Below are positions 1-8,982 of a stretch of DNA of 64,000 bases, one piece after another (the stretch's first letter is position 1; every line of letters begins with the position of its first letter). Source of the stretch: Pseudomonadota bacterium (GTDB lineage Bacteria; Pseudomonadota; Alphaproteobacteria; Rhizobiales; Xanthobacteraceae); the NCBI GenBank assembly GCA_003576765.1, contig QEVP01000004.1:42100-106099 (forward strand), in the 5' to 3' direction. The notes under the pieces are model-generated. The model made no database searches. It had not been told where the DNA came from and saw nothing but the letters and a program-made list of their open reading frames with translations. Made by a program: the position numbers and the translations under genes.

Positions 1-613
1 TGCGCAGCGCCTTGCGTGGCGGGTCAGCGACCACCGATTGCAGCGCCAGTAGCGCGGGCAGGATGACGAATGCGCCGTAGACGTTGGGGTCCTTGAAGGT
101 GCCGCTGAGCCGGCTGTACAGCGTGAAGCGGTCGCGGCCGGCGATGCCGAAATAGCCGACCAGTCCGAGCGCGGTGGCGATCAGAGCGCTGAGGATCAAG
201 CCGCGGCCGAGCGCGGCGAAGCGCTCCGCGGTGTCCTCCGACAGCGCCATCGCGAAGAACACCGCGGTGACCGCCATGTACCATGAGGTCATCACCCACA
301 TGAAGATGCGGTTCTGACTCATCAGGTCGGCGGCCGAGATGCTGTAGCCGAGGTTGATGAGGATCAACAGCGCGATCGGCGGCAGGAAGGCGGCACGCAG
401 GCTGAGGCCGGTGGCGAGGAAAACGGCGATGGCCAATAGCGTCGCGAACTCGTAGGGGCTCGGCTCGATCAGCACGATGGCGGCGCTGGCGCCGACCAGC
501 CACAACAGCGCCCGATGCAGCGCCGTAAGGCGCGGCCTTGCCGTCGCGGCCGGCAATGCGGCGGGCGCATGCGGCGTGGCGGCGGGCAGGGCGGCGGTTA
601 CCGTGTAGGCCAT
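1..613 (-). CDS. O-antigen ligase / exopolysaccharide polymerase family protein (C-terminus cut by window edge)
   Basis: Only the first 204 codons lie in the window; the frame is open to base 1, so the C-terminal part is missing. After a short Ala/Pro-rich cytoplasmic tail there are at least five hydrophobic segments (residues about 30-65, 70-85, 105-125, 140-160 and the last 15). Near residue 180 sits GTFKDPNVYG, typical of the O-antigen ligase/polymerase proteins encoded in rhizobial exopolysaccharide loci. Inner-membrane polymerase or ligase acting on lipid-linked repeat units is the likely role. The ATG at 613 is the first start in frame. The neighbours (sugar-1-phosphate transferase, GT4 transferase, GumC-like protein) agree with a polysaccharide locus. 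Whether it polymerises or ligates cannot be told from this fragment. Confidence 0.75.
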   Translation of the reverse strand, partial: MAYTVTAALPAATPHAPAALPAATARPRLTALHRALLWLVGASAAIVLIEPSPYEFATLLAIAVFLATGLSLRAAFLPPIALLILINLGYSISAADLMSQNRIFMWVMTSWYMAVTAVFFAMALSEDTAERFAALGRGLILSALIATALGLVGYFGIAGRDRFTLYSRLSGTFKDPNVYGAFVILPALLALQSVVADPPRKALR

Positions 614-730
614 GGCTCCACTCGGGCTCTACTCGTGGCGCGCGGCGCGGGCCACGCCTCGGAGTCAAATTCAACCAGTTTGAATCGGACTCCTCGGTTA
701 TTCCTTTTTATTGACGCGTTTTCTTGACGC

Positions 731-760
731 GAGCGGGTTTTCACTTTGCTCGAAAACGCT
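731..760. repeat. Remnant of a rhizobial intergenic repeat
   Basis: On the minus strand this reads AGCGTTTTCGAGC followed by AAGTGAAAACC, ending at the stop codon of the downstream gene. A close relative is found at 15301-15328. It resembles the 'agcgttttcgagcgaagtgg' intergenic repeat that I recall as widespread in Rhizobiales. No function is assigned. Confidence 0.45.
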
Positions 761-2302
761 CTAGTAAGCATTCTCCGCCCTTAAAAGCGCGAACGGCGTT
801 CTGAACAGGATGTAGATGTCGAACAACAGCGACCAGTTCTCGATGTAGTAGAGATCGAACTCGACGCGCTTCTGGATCTTTTCCTCGTTGTTGATCTCGC
901 CGCGCCAGCCATTGATCTGCGCCCAGCCGGTAATGCCCGGCTTGACGCGGTGGCGGGCGAAGTAGCCGTCGACGGTTTCCTCGAAGCGGCGGCTTTCGAG
1001 GCTGCCCTGCACGGCGTGCGGGCGCGGGCCGACCAGCGACAGGTTGCCCTTGAACACCACGTTGAAGAGCTGCGGCAGTTCGTCGAGCGACGTCTTGCGG
1101 ATGAAGCGGCCGACGCGGGTGACGCGCGGATCGTCCTTGGTCACCACCTTGGCGGCGAGCGGATCGGCCTGGTCGTGGTAGAGCGAGCGGAACTTGTAGA
1201 CCTCGATGCGCTCGTTGTTGAAGCCGAAGCGCTTCTGCTTGAACAGCACCGGCCCCGGGCTGTCGAGCTTGACGGCGAGCGCCACCAGCGCAAGCACCGG
1301 CGACAGCACGATCAGGAGCGCGGCGCCGACGATGCGGTCGAACAGCCACTTGGTGACCAGCCCCCAGTCGGTGATCGGCGCCTTGAACACGTCGAGCGTC
1401 GGCACGTCGCCGATGAAGGAATAGGCGCGCGGGCGGAAGCGCAGCTTGTTGGTGTGGGCCGACAGGCGGATGTCCACCGGCAGCACCCACAGCTTCTTCA
1501 GCATGTCGAGGATGCGCCCCTCCGCCGAGATCGGCAGCGCGAACAGCACCAGATCGACGCGGGTGCGGCGGGCGAACTCGGGCACGTCGTCCACCTTGCC
1601 GAGCTTCGGCTTGCCGGCGCAGGTCTCCAGCGCGCGGCTGTCGGCGCGGTCGTCGAACACGCCGAGGATGTTGATGTCGGAATCGTCCTGGGCGGCGAGC
1701 GCGGTGATCAGCCGCTCGCCGTTCTCGTCGGCGCCGATGATCACGGTGCGGCGGTCGATGCGGCCCTCGCGGGCCCAGCGCCGCACATAGCCGCGCAGCA
1801 CCAGCCGCGCCGCCAGCAGCATCGCAAGACCGCAGACGAAATAGCCGCCGAGCCACACCCGCGACACGGCATCGCCGAGCTTGGTGAAGAACGAGGCGCC
1901 GATGAACAGCAGAAACACGGAGGTCCACGCCGCGCCGAGCCGCGTCATCTGGTAAAGCTGCTTGCGGAAGACCTGGAGGTCGTAGATGTCGGCGGCCTGA
2001 AAGGCGATCACCGCGGCAATGGCGATGCCGAAGATCACCCCGATGTAGCGTCCGTTGAAGCCGTCGATCGGGGCGACATAGGCGAAGTACAGCGCGATGC
2101 CGAGAACGGCGATCAGCAAAAAGTCGATCGCGCGCACGACGCCGGTAATCACCACCGGCGAATAGGCCGGCCATACCTTGCGGTTGGCGACGGCAAGCGC
2201 CGCCGGAGACAGCCTGCGGCGACGTTCCACGCGCGGCACGCCATTGCTGGCGGAGCCCTGGTTCATCGGGCGGGCATCGATCGGGTCCATGTCATCGTCC
2301 AT
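761..2302 (-). CDS. Undecaprenyl-phosphate glucose (sugar-1-phosphate) phosphotransferase
   Basis: 513 residues, the usual length of WcaJ/PssY-type polyisoprenyl-phosphate hexose-1-phosphate transferases. A cytoplasmic N-terminus is followed by four hydrophobic segments (residues about 50-150), a CoA-binding-like domain with VIIGADENGERL near residue 187, then the bacterial sugar transferase domain (about 315-510) with a membrane re-entrant helix, FKQKRFGFN, KFRSLY, the DELPQLFNV and SLVGPRP motifs and PGITGWAQINGWRG. It would start repeat-unit synthesis by moving a sugar phosphate from a UDP-sugar to undecaprenyl phosphate at the inner membrane. ATG at 2302; a second in-frame ATG at 2290 is possible. 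The sugar (glucose or galactose) is not determinable. Confidence 0.9.
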   Translation of the reverse strand: MDDDMDPIDARPMNQGSASNGVPRVERRRRLSPAALAVANRKVWPAYSPVVITGVVRAIDFLLIAVLGIALYFAYVAPIDGFNGRYIGVIFGIAIAAVIAFQAADIYDLQVFRKQLYQMTRLGAAWTSVFLLFIGASFFTKLGDAVSRVWLGGYFVCGLAMLLAARLVLRGYVRRWAREGRIDRRTVIIGADENGERLITALAAQDDSDINILGVFDDRADSRALETCAGKPKLGKVDDVPEFARRTRVDLVLFALPISAEGRILDMLKKLWVLPVDIRLSAHTNKLRFRPRAYSFIGDVPTLDVFKAPITDWGLVTKWLFDRIVGAALLIVLSPVLALVALAVKLDSPGPVLFKQKRFGFNNERIEVYKFRSLYHDQADPLAAKVVTKDDPRVTRVGRFIRKTSLDELPQLFNVVFKGNLSLVGPRPHAVQGSLESRRFEETVDGYFARHRVKPGITGWAQINGWRGEINNEEKIQKRVEFDLYYIENWSLLFDIYILFRTPFALLRAENAY

Positions 2303-2536
2303 TTGCCGGAAGGCGGGCGGGCCCGCTGCCGGTTGCTTAGGGTCCGCGCCGGCGTGCCGGGCGGGCTCGTCGCTTATCGTTGTCGCGCGTTGCGCTGTCC
2401 CGACGACGGTTCGTCGGCAAAGCGTCTCGCATCGCTTGAATAGCCGAGAATACGGAACATTTCGTTATCGGCACCGGCAACTTCAAGGTTGCCGCGCCAG
2501 ACGGTGCTTACCGATGGTGGCGTGAGGTCGCCACGG

Positions 2537-3670
2537 TTAACGCGCGGCAAATGCCGCGCGATAGCCGGACAGAATGCCATCGACCATGGCGTCCTGCGAG
2601 AACGCGCGGTGGACGTCCTCGCGCAGCGCCGCCGCGCGGCGACGCGTTGCCGCCGGGTCGTCGAGGGCGGCGGCGATCGCCGCCGCCATCGCGTCAGGGT
2701 CGTTGCCGGCGAACAGCGCCTCGGCGTGGGTTCCAAAAATCTCCGGAATGCCGCCGACGCGCGCGGCGATCATCGGCCGGCCGGCGGCGGCGGCCTCGAT
2801 GACGACGTAAGGCATGGAATCGCCGCGCGAGGGCACCACCAGGAGCCGCCCTTGCGCGAAACCTGTGCGCGGCGGCACATGGCCGATGAAGCGCACGCCC
2901 TCGCTGACGCTGAGCCGGGCGATCAGCGCCTTGAGCGCTTCGGTTTCCTCGCCGTCGCCGGCCAGCGTCAGCGTCACCCGCCGGCCGCTCGTGCGCAGCC
3001 GCGCCAGCGCCTCGATCAGCAGATCGGTGCCCTTGATGGCGCGGAACTCGCCGACATAGACCAGATCGGTGGCGTCCGGCGCAGTTTCGACCGGCGTGAA
3101 TTCGCTCTCCGCCACACCGTTGAACACGCGCTTCACCAGTCCGCGCGGCTCACCGACCACGCGCAGATAGGTATCGCGGGCAAAGCCGCTCTCGAACAGG
3201 AACAGGTCGGTGCGGTTCATCAGCGCGCGTTCCATGCGTGAGAACACCATGCCCTTCAGCGTATCGGGAGCGTAGTGCAGCGAGCCGCCGTGCGGCGTGT
3301 AGACCTTGATGGTGCCGGCGCGCGCCTTGACGAGGCGGACGAAGGCGCCGGCCTGCGCGCCGTGGCCGTGCAGCACGTCGGGCGCCAGATGATTGACGAG
3401 GCGGCGGAACTTAAGCCATGCCGCGGCATCGCGCGGGTCGGGCTCGCGGCGGATCGCGAGGCGATGGACGCCGAGCTTGAGCCTTGGCGCGATCGCCGCC
3501 AGCGCCTCCGCCGCGCGCTCGCCGCCGGTCAGGCTGTCGGCGAGGATGCCGACGGCGTGGCCGCGCGCGATCTGGCCCTCGGCAAGGTCGAGGATGTGGC
3601 GGAAGATGCCGCCGACCGGCGCCCGCACCGCGTGCAGAATGGCGAGGGGAGTTTCGGGGGCGGGGGTCAT
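2537..3670 (-). CDS. GT4-family glycosyltransferase
   Basis: About 377 residues from the ATG at 3670. The N-terminal Rossmann half starts at once (ILHAVRAPVGGIFRH) and contains DVLHGHGAQAG; the C-terminal half has YVGEFRAIKGTDLLIEA, LAGDGEE, VRFIGHV, and the donor-binding VVPSRGDSMPYVVIEAAAAGRPMIA segment with the E-x7-E type motif of retaining GT-B transferases. It probably adds a sugar to the lipid-linked exopolysaccharide repeat on the cytoplasmic face. An upstream TTG at 3742 would add 24 residues that do not look like the family N-terminus, so ATG 3670 is preferred. Donor and acceptor are unknown. Divergent from the GumC-like gene at 3882. Confidence 0.85.
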   Translation of the reverse strand: MTPAPETPLAILHAVRAPVGGIFRHILDLAEGQIARGHAVGILADSLTGGERAAEALAAIAPRLKLGVHRLAIRREPDPRDAAAWLKFRRLVNHLAPDVLHGHGAQAGAFVRLVKARAGTIKVYTPHGGSLHYAPDTLKGMVFSRMERALMNRTDLFLFESGFARDTYLRVVGEPRGLVKRVFNGVAESEFTPVETAPDATDLVYVGEFRAIKGTDLLIEALARLRTSGRRVTLTLAGDGEETEALKALIARLSVSEGVRFIGHVPPRTGFAQGRLLVVPSRGDSMPYVVIEAAAAGRPMIAARVGGIPEIFGTHAEALFAGNDPDAMAAAIAAALDDPAATRRRAAALREDVHRAFSQDAMVDGILSGYRAAFAAR

Positions 3671-3881
3671 CGCGTGCTGGGCCAATGCGGGCGTCGTTCG
3701 GTCCACTGGGAAAGCCTTACTTGTGCCGCGCGGGCTTAACAAACGATGAGCGGGAACCGGCGGCGCGCCCTGATGCGCTCTGGCCGCCCCTTGGCACCTC
3801 TTGCGGGGTTAACCGCGCCGAAACCATAATTTGCTGTAACGGGTGGTGCACCCGCCGGAAGGCGGCGGTCGGGAGTAAGGC

Positions 3882-6053
3882 ATGCGTACCTCGTTGCGGG
3901 ACTACTGGTCACAGATCGCGCCGCGCCGCGCCGCCGCGCCCCGTGTCCCGCATGGCGACGCCGTGCCGCCGCCGGGCGACCTCGACCTGCGCCACATCGG
4001 CACCGCGCTGTGGCGCAAACGGGCGTGGATCGTGGTGCCGACGCTGCTGACGCTGGTGGTCTCGTTCGTCGCCGTCAACATGATGACGCCAAAATATCGC
4101 TCCGAGGCGCGCATCCTGCTCGACGGCCGCGAGAACGTGTTTTTGCAGCCGACCGGCGGGCGCGGCGAGGATCGCATCGCCTCCGATCCCGAGGCGGTGC
4201 CGAGCCAGGTGCAGCTTCTGTTGTCGCGCGAACTCGCGCGCGAGGTGATCGCCAAGAACAAGCTTGCCACGCTGCCCGAATTCGACCCGGTGCTCAAGGG
4301 CGTGTCGCCGCTCAAGAGCGTGCTGGCGCTGATCGGGGTCGCGCGCGATCCACTGAAGATGACGCCGGACGAGCGCGTCATGGAATCGTACTACGCGCGG
4401 CTCACCGCCTATGCCGTGGACAAGTCGCGCGTCATGGTCGTGGAGTTCACCTCCAGCGATCCCGAGCTTGCCGCGCGCGTCGCCAATTCCGTCGTCGAGG
4501 GCTACCTCGTGCTGCAGCAGGCGGCGCGGCAGGATCAGGCCAAGGCGGCGAGCCAGTGGCTTGCGGGCGAGATCGACAAGCTGCGCGACAAGGTGGCGGC
4601 GGCGGAGCGGCGCGCCGAGGATTTTCGTTCCAAATCGAGCCTGTTCGTCGGTACCAACAACACCTCGCTGTCGAACCAGCAGTTGAGCGAACTGACCACG
4701 CAGCTCAACGCCGCGCGCGCGCAAAAGTCCGATGCCGAGACCAAGGCAAGGCTGATCCGCGAGATGGTCCAGCGCGGCCAGCCGATCGAGTCCTCCGAGA
4801 TCCTCAATTCGGAACTGATCCGCCGGCTGTCGGAGCAGCGCGTTACGCTGCGCGCGCAGCTCGCCGAGCAATCGACCACGCTGCTCGGCAATCATCCGCG
4901 CATCAAGGAATTGCGGGCGCAGCTCGCCGATCTCGACCGCCAACTCCGCGACGAGGCGCTGAAAATCTCGCGCTCGCTGGAGAACGATGCGCGCATCGCC
5001 GGCGCGCGGGTCGATGCGCTGACCGCGAACCTGGACCAGTTCAAGCGGCAGGCCGCCTCGACCAACACCGAGGACGTGCAGTTGCGCGCGCTGGAGCGCG
5101 AGGCGCGCGCCGAGCGCGAGCTTCTCGAATCCTACCTCGCGAAATATCGCGAGGCGACGACGCGCGAGAACATGGAAGCAGCGCCGGTAGAGAGCCGGAT
5201 CATTTCGCGCGCGGTCGTCACCAACACGCCGGCCTCGCCGAAGAAGCTGCCGGTGGTGCTGATCTCGACGCTGGCCATGCTGATGCTGACCGCCGGCATC
5301 GTCGTCACTTCCGAACTGTTGCGGCTGACCGCGCCGGGCCGGGCGGGCGTGCCTGAAGCGAAGCGGGCCGAGCCGGTGCTGCCGCGACCGCAGGCGGCGA
5401 TGGTTGCCGCGGCGGCGCAGCCTCCTCAGCCGGCAGCGTCGGCCGGGCCGGCGTTAAGCGAACTCGAACAGGTCGCGGCGGAATTGCGCGGCGCCGGCGA
5501 GGGCGGCCGCAAGGTGACGATGCTCGGCGGCGGCAACGTCGCGGCCGTGACGGAAGCGGCGCTGGCGCTGGCGCGCCTGCTCGCGCAGGACGCAAAGACC
5601 GTGCTGGTCGATCTGTCGGGCGCGGCGGAGTTGGCGGAGGCGTCGCAGGAGCCGGCGGCACCGGGGCTTGCCGACCTGATGCGGGGCGACGCCTCGTTCG
5701 GCGATATCGTCACCCGCGACCGCGCCTCGCGGCTGCATCTGGTCAATGCCGGCAGTGGCGCGCGCACCGACCGTGCGGCGCTGGCCTCGCCACGGCTGAC
5801 GCTGGCGCTCGATGCGCTGCTGCGCGTCTACGATCATGTCGTGCTCGATGCCGGCGGCGCCACCGATCTGCCGGCGGCGCTATTGGCGACGCGGGCGCGT
5901 GCGGTGGTGGTGCCGACGCCGGTGATGGATGGGGCAGCGCGGCGCGAGATGTGCGAGCAGCTTTTGGCGATCGGCTTTGCCGCGGTGACCATGCTCGACG
6001 GTGAGGGCGATGGCGCGGCGCCCGACGCGGCGCGGGCCCCGGCGGCGGCGTAA
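3882..6053 (+). CDS. GumC/ExoP-like polysaccharide co-polymerase with degenerate tyrosine-kinase domain
   Basis: 723 residues. Wzz domain at residues about 30-150 (membrane segment at 50-70), a long coiled-coil periplasmic region (about 215-430), the GNHPRIKELRAQLADLD segment, the second membrane segment near 465-485, then a Pro/Ala-rich linker and a C-terminal P-loop-like region (about 540-715). In a working BY-kinase that region carries a Walker A lysine; here the position reads MLGGGNVAAVTEAA, without the GK[ST] signature, and there is no tyrosine cluster at the C-terminus. So the chain-length/export function of the co-polymerase is likely kept while autokinase activity is probably lost. 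Convergent with the next gene (3 bases apart). Confidence 0.85.
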   Translation: MRTSLRDYWSQIAPRRAAAPRVPHGDAVPPPGDLDLRHIGTALWRKRAWIVVPTLLTLVVSFVAVNMMTPKYRSEARILLDGRENVFLQPTGGRGEDRIASDPEAVPSQVQLLLSRELAREVIAKNKLATLPEFDPVLKGVSPLKSVLALIGVARDPLKMTPDERVMESYYARLTAYAVDKSRVMVVEFTSSDPELAARVANSVVEGYLVLQQAARQDQAKAASQWLAGEIDKLRDKVAAAERRAEDFRSKSSLFVGTNNTSLSNQQLSELTTQLNAARAQKSDAETKARLIREMVQRGQPIESSEILNSELIRRLSEQRVTLRAQLAEQSTTLLGNHPRIKELRAQLADLDRQLRDEALKISRSLENDARIAGARVDALTANLDQFKRQAASTNTEDVQLRALEREARAERELLESYLAKYREATTRENMEAAPVESRIISRAVVTNTPASPKKLPVVLISTLAMLMLTAGIVVTSELLRLTAPGRAGVPEAKRAEPVLPRPQAAMVAAAAQPPQPAASAGPALSELEQVAAELRGAGEGGRKVTMLGGGNVAAVTEAALALARLLAQDAKTVLVDLSGAAELAEASQEPAAPGLADLMRGDASFGDIVTRDRASRLHLVNAGSGARTDRAALASPRLTLALDALLRVYDHVVLDAGGATDLPAALLATRARAVVVPTPVMDGAARREMCEQLLAIGFAAVTMLDGEGDGAAPDAARAPAAA

Positions 6054-6056
6054 GCC

Positions 6057-7289
6057 TCAGTCGCTGCCCTGCGGTTCGGCCTGCGTCCTGGCGCCCTGGC
6101 GCAACAGCCCGCGAGCGCGCCCGGCCAGCGCCATCAGCGCCGGATTCTGCTTGATGGCGCGCTTGGCGCGGGCGATCTGCGACAGCACCGCCGCGGTCAT
6201 GCAGCCGCGCGGCGACAGTCCGGCGAAGCCGTCGAACAGCGCCTCCTCATCTTTGCAGAAGGCGTGTTTGTAGCCGTCGTCACCGACACCGAGGTCGAAG
6301 CCGGTGTAGCCCTGTCCGGCGTAGTGGTCGATCATGTTGCGGGTCAGCACCATGCCCGGACTGAAACGAGCGTTCTCCGACATGGTGTAAGTGCCGAACA
6401 TGGTCGAGAAACGCTGGCCGTCGGCCATGCCGGCGAAGATCGCCAACACCTCGGCGTCGCATTCCAGCGCGTGCAGCGCGATGGCGCGGCCGCCGGAGGG
6501 CAGCCGGGCGTGGCAGGCGGCGCGGACGAAGCCCTGCACGGCGGGATCGGCAAAAATGTCGGGCAGACCCTGTGCCGCCATGCGCTGCGGCTTGATCAGG
6601 AAGAAAGCATCGAGGATGCGCGCGATGTCGGCGTCGCTGTCGGCGGCGAGATGGCGATAGCCGGGCAGCGCTTGCAGCTTGCGCTCTTTCTTGTTGCGCA
6701 GGAAGCGGCGCAGCGAATTCTTGATGTAGTCGGTCGGCGCCGCGCCCGGCGCGATGGTGAGCAGCGGGCAGGCATTGACCGAGGGTTGCGTCGGCAGGGC
6801 CAGCAGCGGGTTGGGCAGGCCATTCCACCGTGCCGGCTGGCGTTCGAGCACGACGAGGTCGATATGCGCCGGCGACGCGCGCAGGCCCGCGAGCAGCGTG
6901 TCGCAGTCGGCCCTGGTCATCGCCGCCGCGAAATCGGCGGTCATGACGGGCGCGTTGAATGTCGTGTGCTTGCCGCCCATGAAGCGGGCGCACTGAACGC
7001 CGTGCTCGCGCCGGACCGCGAGCGGCAGCAGCAGGAGGGGGCGCCGCGCGGCGTCGCGCGCAACGGCGATGCACGGCCGAAACCCTTCGGCCTCGCCGAT
7101 CTGCCGTTGCCAGGAATTGAGGAAATCGAAGCGCTGGAATGGCGTCGCCCAGTGCGGACCGGCCTCGAGCCGGCGCCAGATCGGCTCGGCATCCGCCATA
7201 ACGTCGAACACATGGACCTCGGCAATGCGCGCCATCGCGCGAACCCCTGCCGATGCCGGTTCGCCGTCGGATATTGCCACCATTGTCAT
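6057..7289 (-). CDS. CelD/BcsL-like GNAT-family acetyltransferase
   Basis: 410 residues from ATG 7289 (AAGG about 8 bases upstream); ATG 7235 is an alternative. The pattern is that of the Acetyltransf_6 (CelD-like) proteins found beside polysaccharide genes: an N-terminal region with WRRLEAGPHWATPFQRFDFLNSW and a C-terminal GNAT fold with LHALECDAEVLAIFAG, TYTMSENARFSPGMVLTRNMID and GYTGFDLGVGDDGYKH. The C-terminal tail is rich in Arg/Lys. It may acetylate or otherwise acylate the exopolysaccharide or a precursor in the cytoplasm. A much longer reading frame upstream is low-complexity Trp/Arg sequence and looks spurious. Substrate unknown. Confidence 0.75.
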   Translation of the reverse strand: MTMVAISDGEPASAGVRAMARIAEVHVFDVMADAEPIWRRLEAGPHWATPFQRFDFLNSWQRQIGEAEGFRPCIAVARDAARRPLLLLPLAVRREHGVQCARFMGGKHTTFNAPVMTADFAAAMTRADCDTLLAGLRASPAHIDLVVLERQPARWNGLPNPLLALPTQPSVNACPLLTIAPGAAPTDYIKNSLRRFLRNKKERKLQALPGYRHLAADSDADIARILDAFFLIKPQRMAAQGLPDIFADPAVQGFVRAACHARLPSGGRAIALHALECDAEVLAIFAGMADGQRFSTMFGTYTMSENARFSPGMVLTRNMIDHYAGQGYTGFDLGVGDDGYKHAFCKDEEALFDGFAGLSPRGCMTAAVLSQIARAKRAIKQNPALMALAGRARGLLRQGARTQAEPQGSD

Positions 7290-7512
7290 CGTCTGCCTTG
7301 CCGGGCCGTCGGACACGCCGCCGGAACCGTCATTTGTGGTGCCCTTGAGGCATCCTGATCGGTTCCGTCGCGCCTTGTCGGGCCCCTTGTTGGTATTATT
7401 GTGACGTCGCGGGGTTTTCCCCGACGACGCGACCCTTGCAGGAAAAGTTCCAACGAAACCTAAAAGCCGATGGATAAACCTGGGCCTTTCCACGGGTTTG
7501 CGGCCGCCGCGG

Positions 7513-7719
7513 TCAGCGGTCCGGCCGCGACATCCAGGTGATGATCGGCATCGCCGGCAGCACCCAGCCGACCCCCACGACAACGTAATAGACCGCCTGC
7601 ACCAGCTTCGAGCCGGCCACCAGCGGCGCCTGCGCCAGCGCCATCGCAACCAGCGACCACACCACCACAAGGACGATAAGCGCGATGGTTCCGACGAGTT
7701 TGCGGGTGCGGATCGACAT
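7513..7719 (-). CDS. DUF2842 domain protein
   Basis: 68 residues. Begins MSIRTRKLVGTIALIVLVVV, followed by a second hydrophobic helix and the ending WVLPAMPIITWMSRPDR, which matches the short DUF2842 family of alphaproteobacterial two-helix membrane proteins over its whole length. The conserved W-x-LPAMP-x-I-x-WM ending is the best diagnostic. Function is unknown in the family. It is divergent from the heme A synthase gene with 97 bases between the two starts, so it could share regulation with cytochrome oxidase assembly, but nothing else supports that. Confidence 0.8.
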   Translation of the reverse strand: MSIRTRKLVGTIALIVLVVVWSLVAMALAQAPLVAGSKLVQAVYYVVVGVGWVLPAMPIITWMSRPDR

Positions 7720-7816
7720 GGGGCTCGGACGGTGAGGGAGGGACGGGGCGGGCGGCTTGCACGCGGCGCCGGCGCGACTATAAGGACGGCGCCGATCCGA
7801 TCAAGGTCGAAACGCG

Positions 7817-8920
7817 ATGTCCGATATGTCCGGTGCCGCCGTAAAGGAACCGCGCCTCGCTGCCGTGCGGGCGTGGCTGATCGCGGTCGCGGCGCTGATC
7901 GCGGCGATGGTGGTGGTCGGCGGGGCGACGCGGCTCACCGAATCGGGGCTGTCGATCGTCGAGTGGAAGCCGGTCACCGGCGCGCTGCCGCCGCTCTCCG
8001 ACACGGCCTGGCACGAGGCGTTTGAAGCCTACAAGACCATTCCGCAGTACCGCGAGATGAACGCGGGCATGACGCTCGACGAGTTCAAGACCATCTTCTG
8101 GTGGGAGTGGGCGCATCGTCTGCTCGGGCGCGTCATCGGCCTCGTTTATTTCCTGCCGTTTCTGTTCTTCCTGTGGCGTGGCTGGCTCGATGCCACGCTC
8201 AAGCGCCGGCTGTGGGTGATCTTCGGCCTCGGCGCGCTGCAGGGTGCGGTCGGCTGGTGGATGGTCGTGTCGGGGCTGACCCACCGCGTCGAGGTCTCGC
8301 AGTATCGCCTGGCCGTGCATCTGATGCTGGCGATGATCATTTTCGCCGCGATCGTGTGGACGGTGCGCCGGCTCGCGCCGCGGGCGCCGGCGCCGATACC
8401 GGTATCGGCGATGCCCGCCGGGCGGCGGCTGCGGGCGACGGCGATCGCGCTGACGGTGCTCACCTTCCTGCAGATCTATCTCGGCGCGCTGGTCGCCGGC
8501 CTGCGCGCCGGCAAGGCCTACAACACCTGGCCCACCATCGACGGCGCGCTGATCCCGGCCGCCGACCGGCTGTTCTTCGAGACGCCGTGGTGGCGCAATT
8601 TCTTCGACAACGTGCTGACGGTGCAGTTCAGCCACCGCATGGTTGCCTATCTATTATGGGCGGTGGCGCTGTGGCACCTGATCGATGTGCTGGCCGCGCG
8701 CGCGACGGCATCGCTCGGGCGCGGCGCCGCGGCGCTGTTCGCCGCGCTGACCGCGCAGGCGGCGCTCGGCATCTGGACGCTGCTGGAGCTGGTGCCGCTC
8801 GGCCCGGCGCTGCTGCACCAGGGTGGCGCGATCGTCGTGCTGACCATTGCGCTGGTGCATCTCGATGCGGCCGGGCAGGGCCGCGCGATGTCTGCCGCGC
8901 GCGTCCCCGCGACGGCCTGA
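7817..8920 (+). CDS. ctaA: Heme A synthase, COX15/CtaA type 2
   Basis: 367 residues with about eight membrane helices arranged as two four-helix halves. Conserved features: [21 protein letters not shown] near the N-terminus, EWAHRLLGR (His near residue 99), LAVHLMLA, and in the second half QFSHRM and LLHQGGA, which supply the four heme-ligating histidines. The length and the first-half loop ([14 protein letters not shown]) are those of the alphaproteobacterial/mitochondrial COX15 class, which lacks the cysteine pair of Gram-positive CtaA. It oxidises the C8 methyl of heme O to give heme A for aa3 cytochrome oxidase in the inner membrane. It stands alone and is closed by a strong terminator at 8928-8957. 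Confidence 0.95.
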   Translation: MSDMSGAAVKEPRLAAVRAWLIAVAALIAAMVVVGGATRLTESGLSIVEWKPVTGALPPLSDTAWHEAFEAYKTIPQYREMNAGMTLDEFKTIFWWEWAHRLLGRVIGLVYFLPFLFFLWRGWLDATLKRRLWVIFGLGALQGAVGWWMVVSGLTHRVEVSQYRLAVHLMLAMIIFAAIVWTVRRLAPRAPAPIPVSAMPAGRRLRATAIALTVLTFLQIYLGALVAGLRAGKAYNTWPTIDGALIPAADRLFFETPWWRNFFDNVLTVQFSHRMVAYLLWAVALWHLIDVLAARATASLGRGAAALFAALTAQAALGIWTLLELVPLGPALLHQGGAIVVLTIALVHLDAAGQGRAMSAARVPATA

Positions 8921-8927
8921 AAACAGC

Positions 8928-8957
8928 AAAGGCGCGGCCGGCAGGTCGCGCCTTTTT
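8928..8957 (+). terminator. Rho-independent terminator after ctaA
   Basis: A nine-base perfect stem (AAAGGCGCG at 8928-8936 with CGCGCCTTT at 8947-8955) around a ten-base loop, running into TTTTTTATT. It starts seven bases after the ctaA stop and could also end transcripts of the convergent metY gene. Confidence 0.9.
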
Positions 8958-8982
8958 TATTGTTGGGTATGTCGTGCGCCGA

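Noticed and set aside
950..2443. Long plus-strand open frame opposite the sugar-phosphate transferase gene
   Set aside because: It is His/Arg/Glu/Val-rich antisense translation of a clearly conserved minus-strand gene, as is usual in GC-rich DNA.
7290..7670. Upstream extension of the GNAT-like gene
   Set aside because: The extension is Trp/Arg-rich nonsense that is antisense to the DUF2842 region; ATG 7289 has a Shine-Dalgarno-like sequence.
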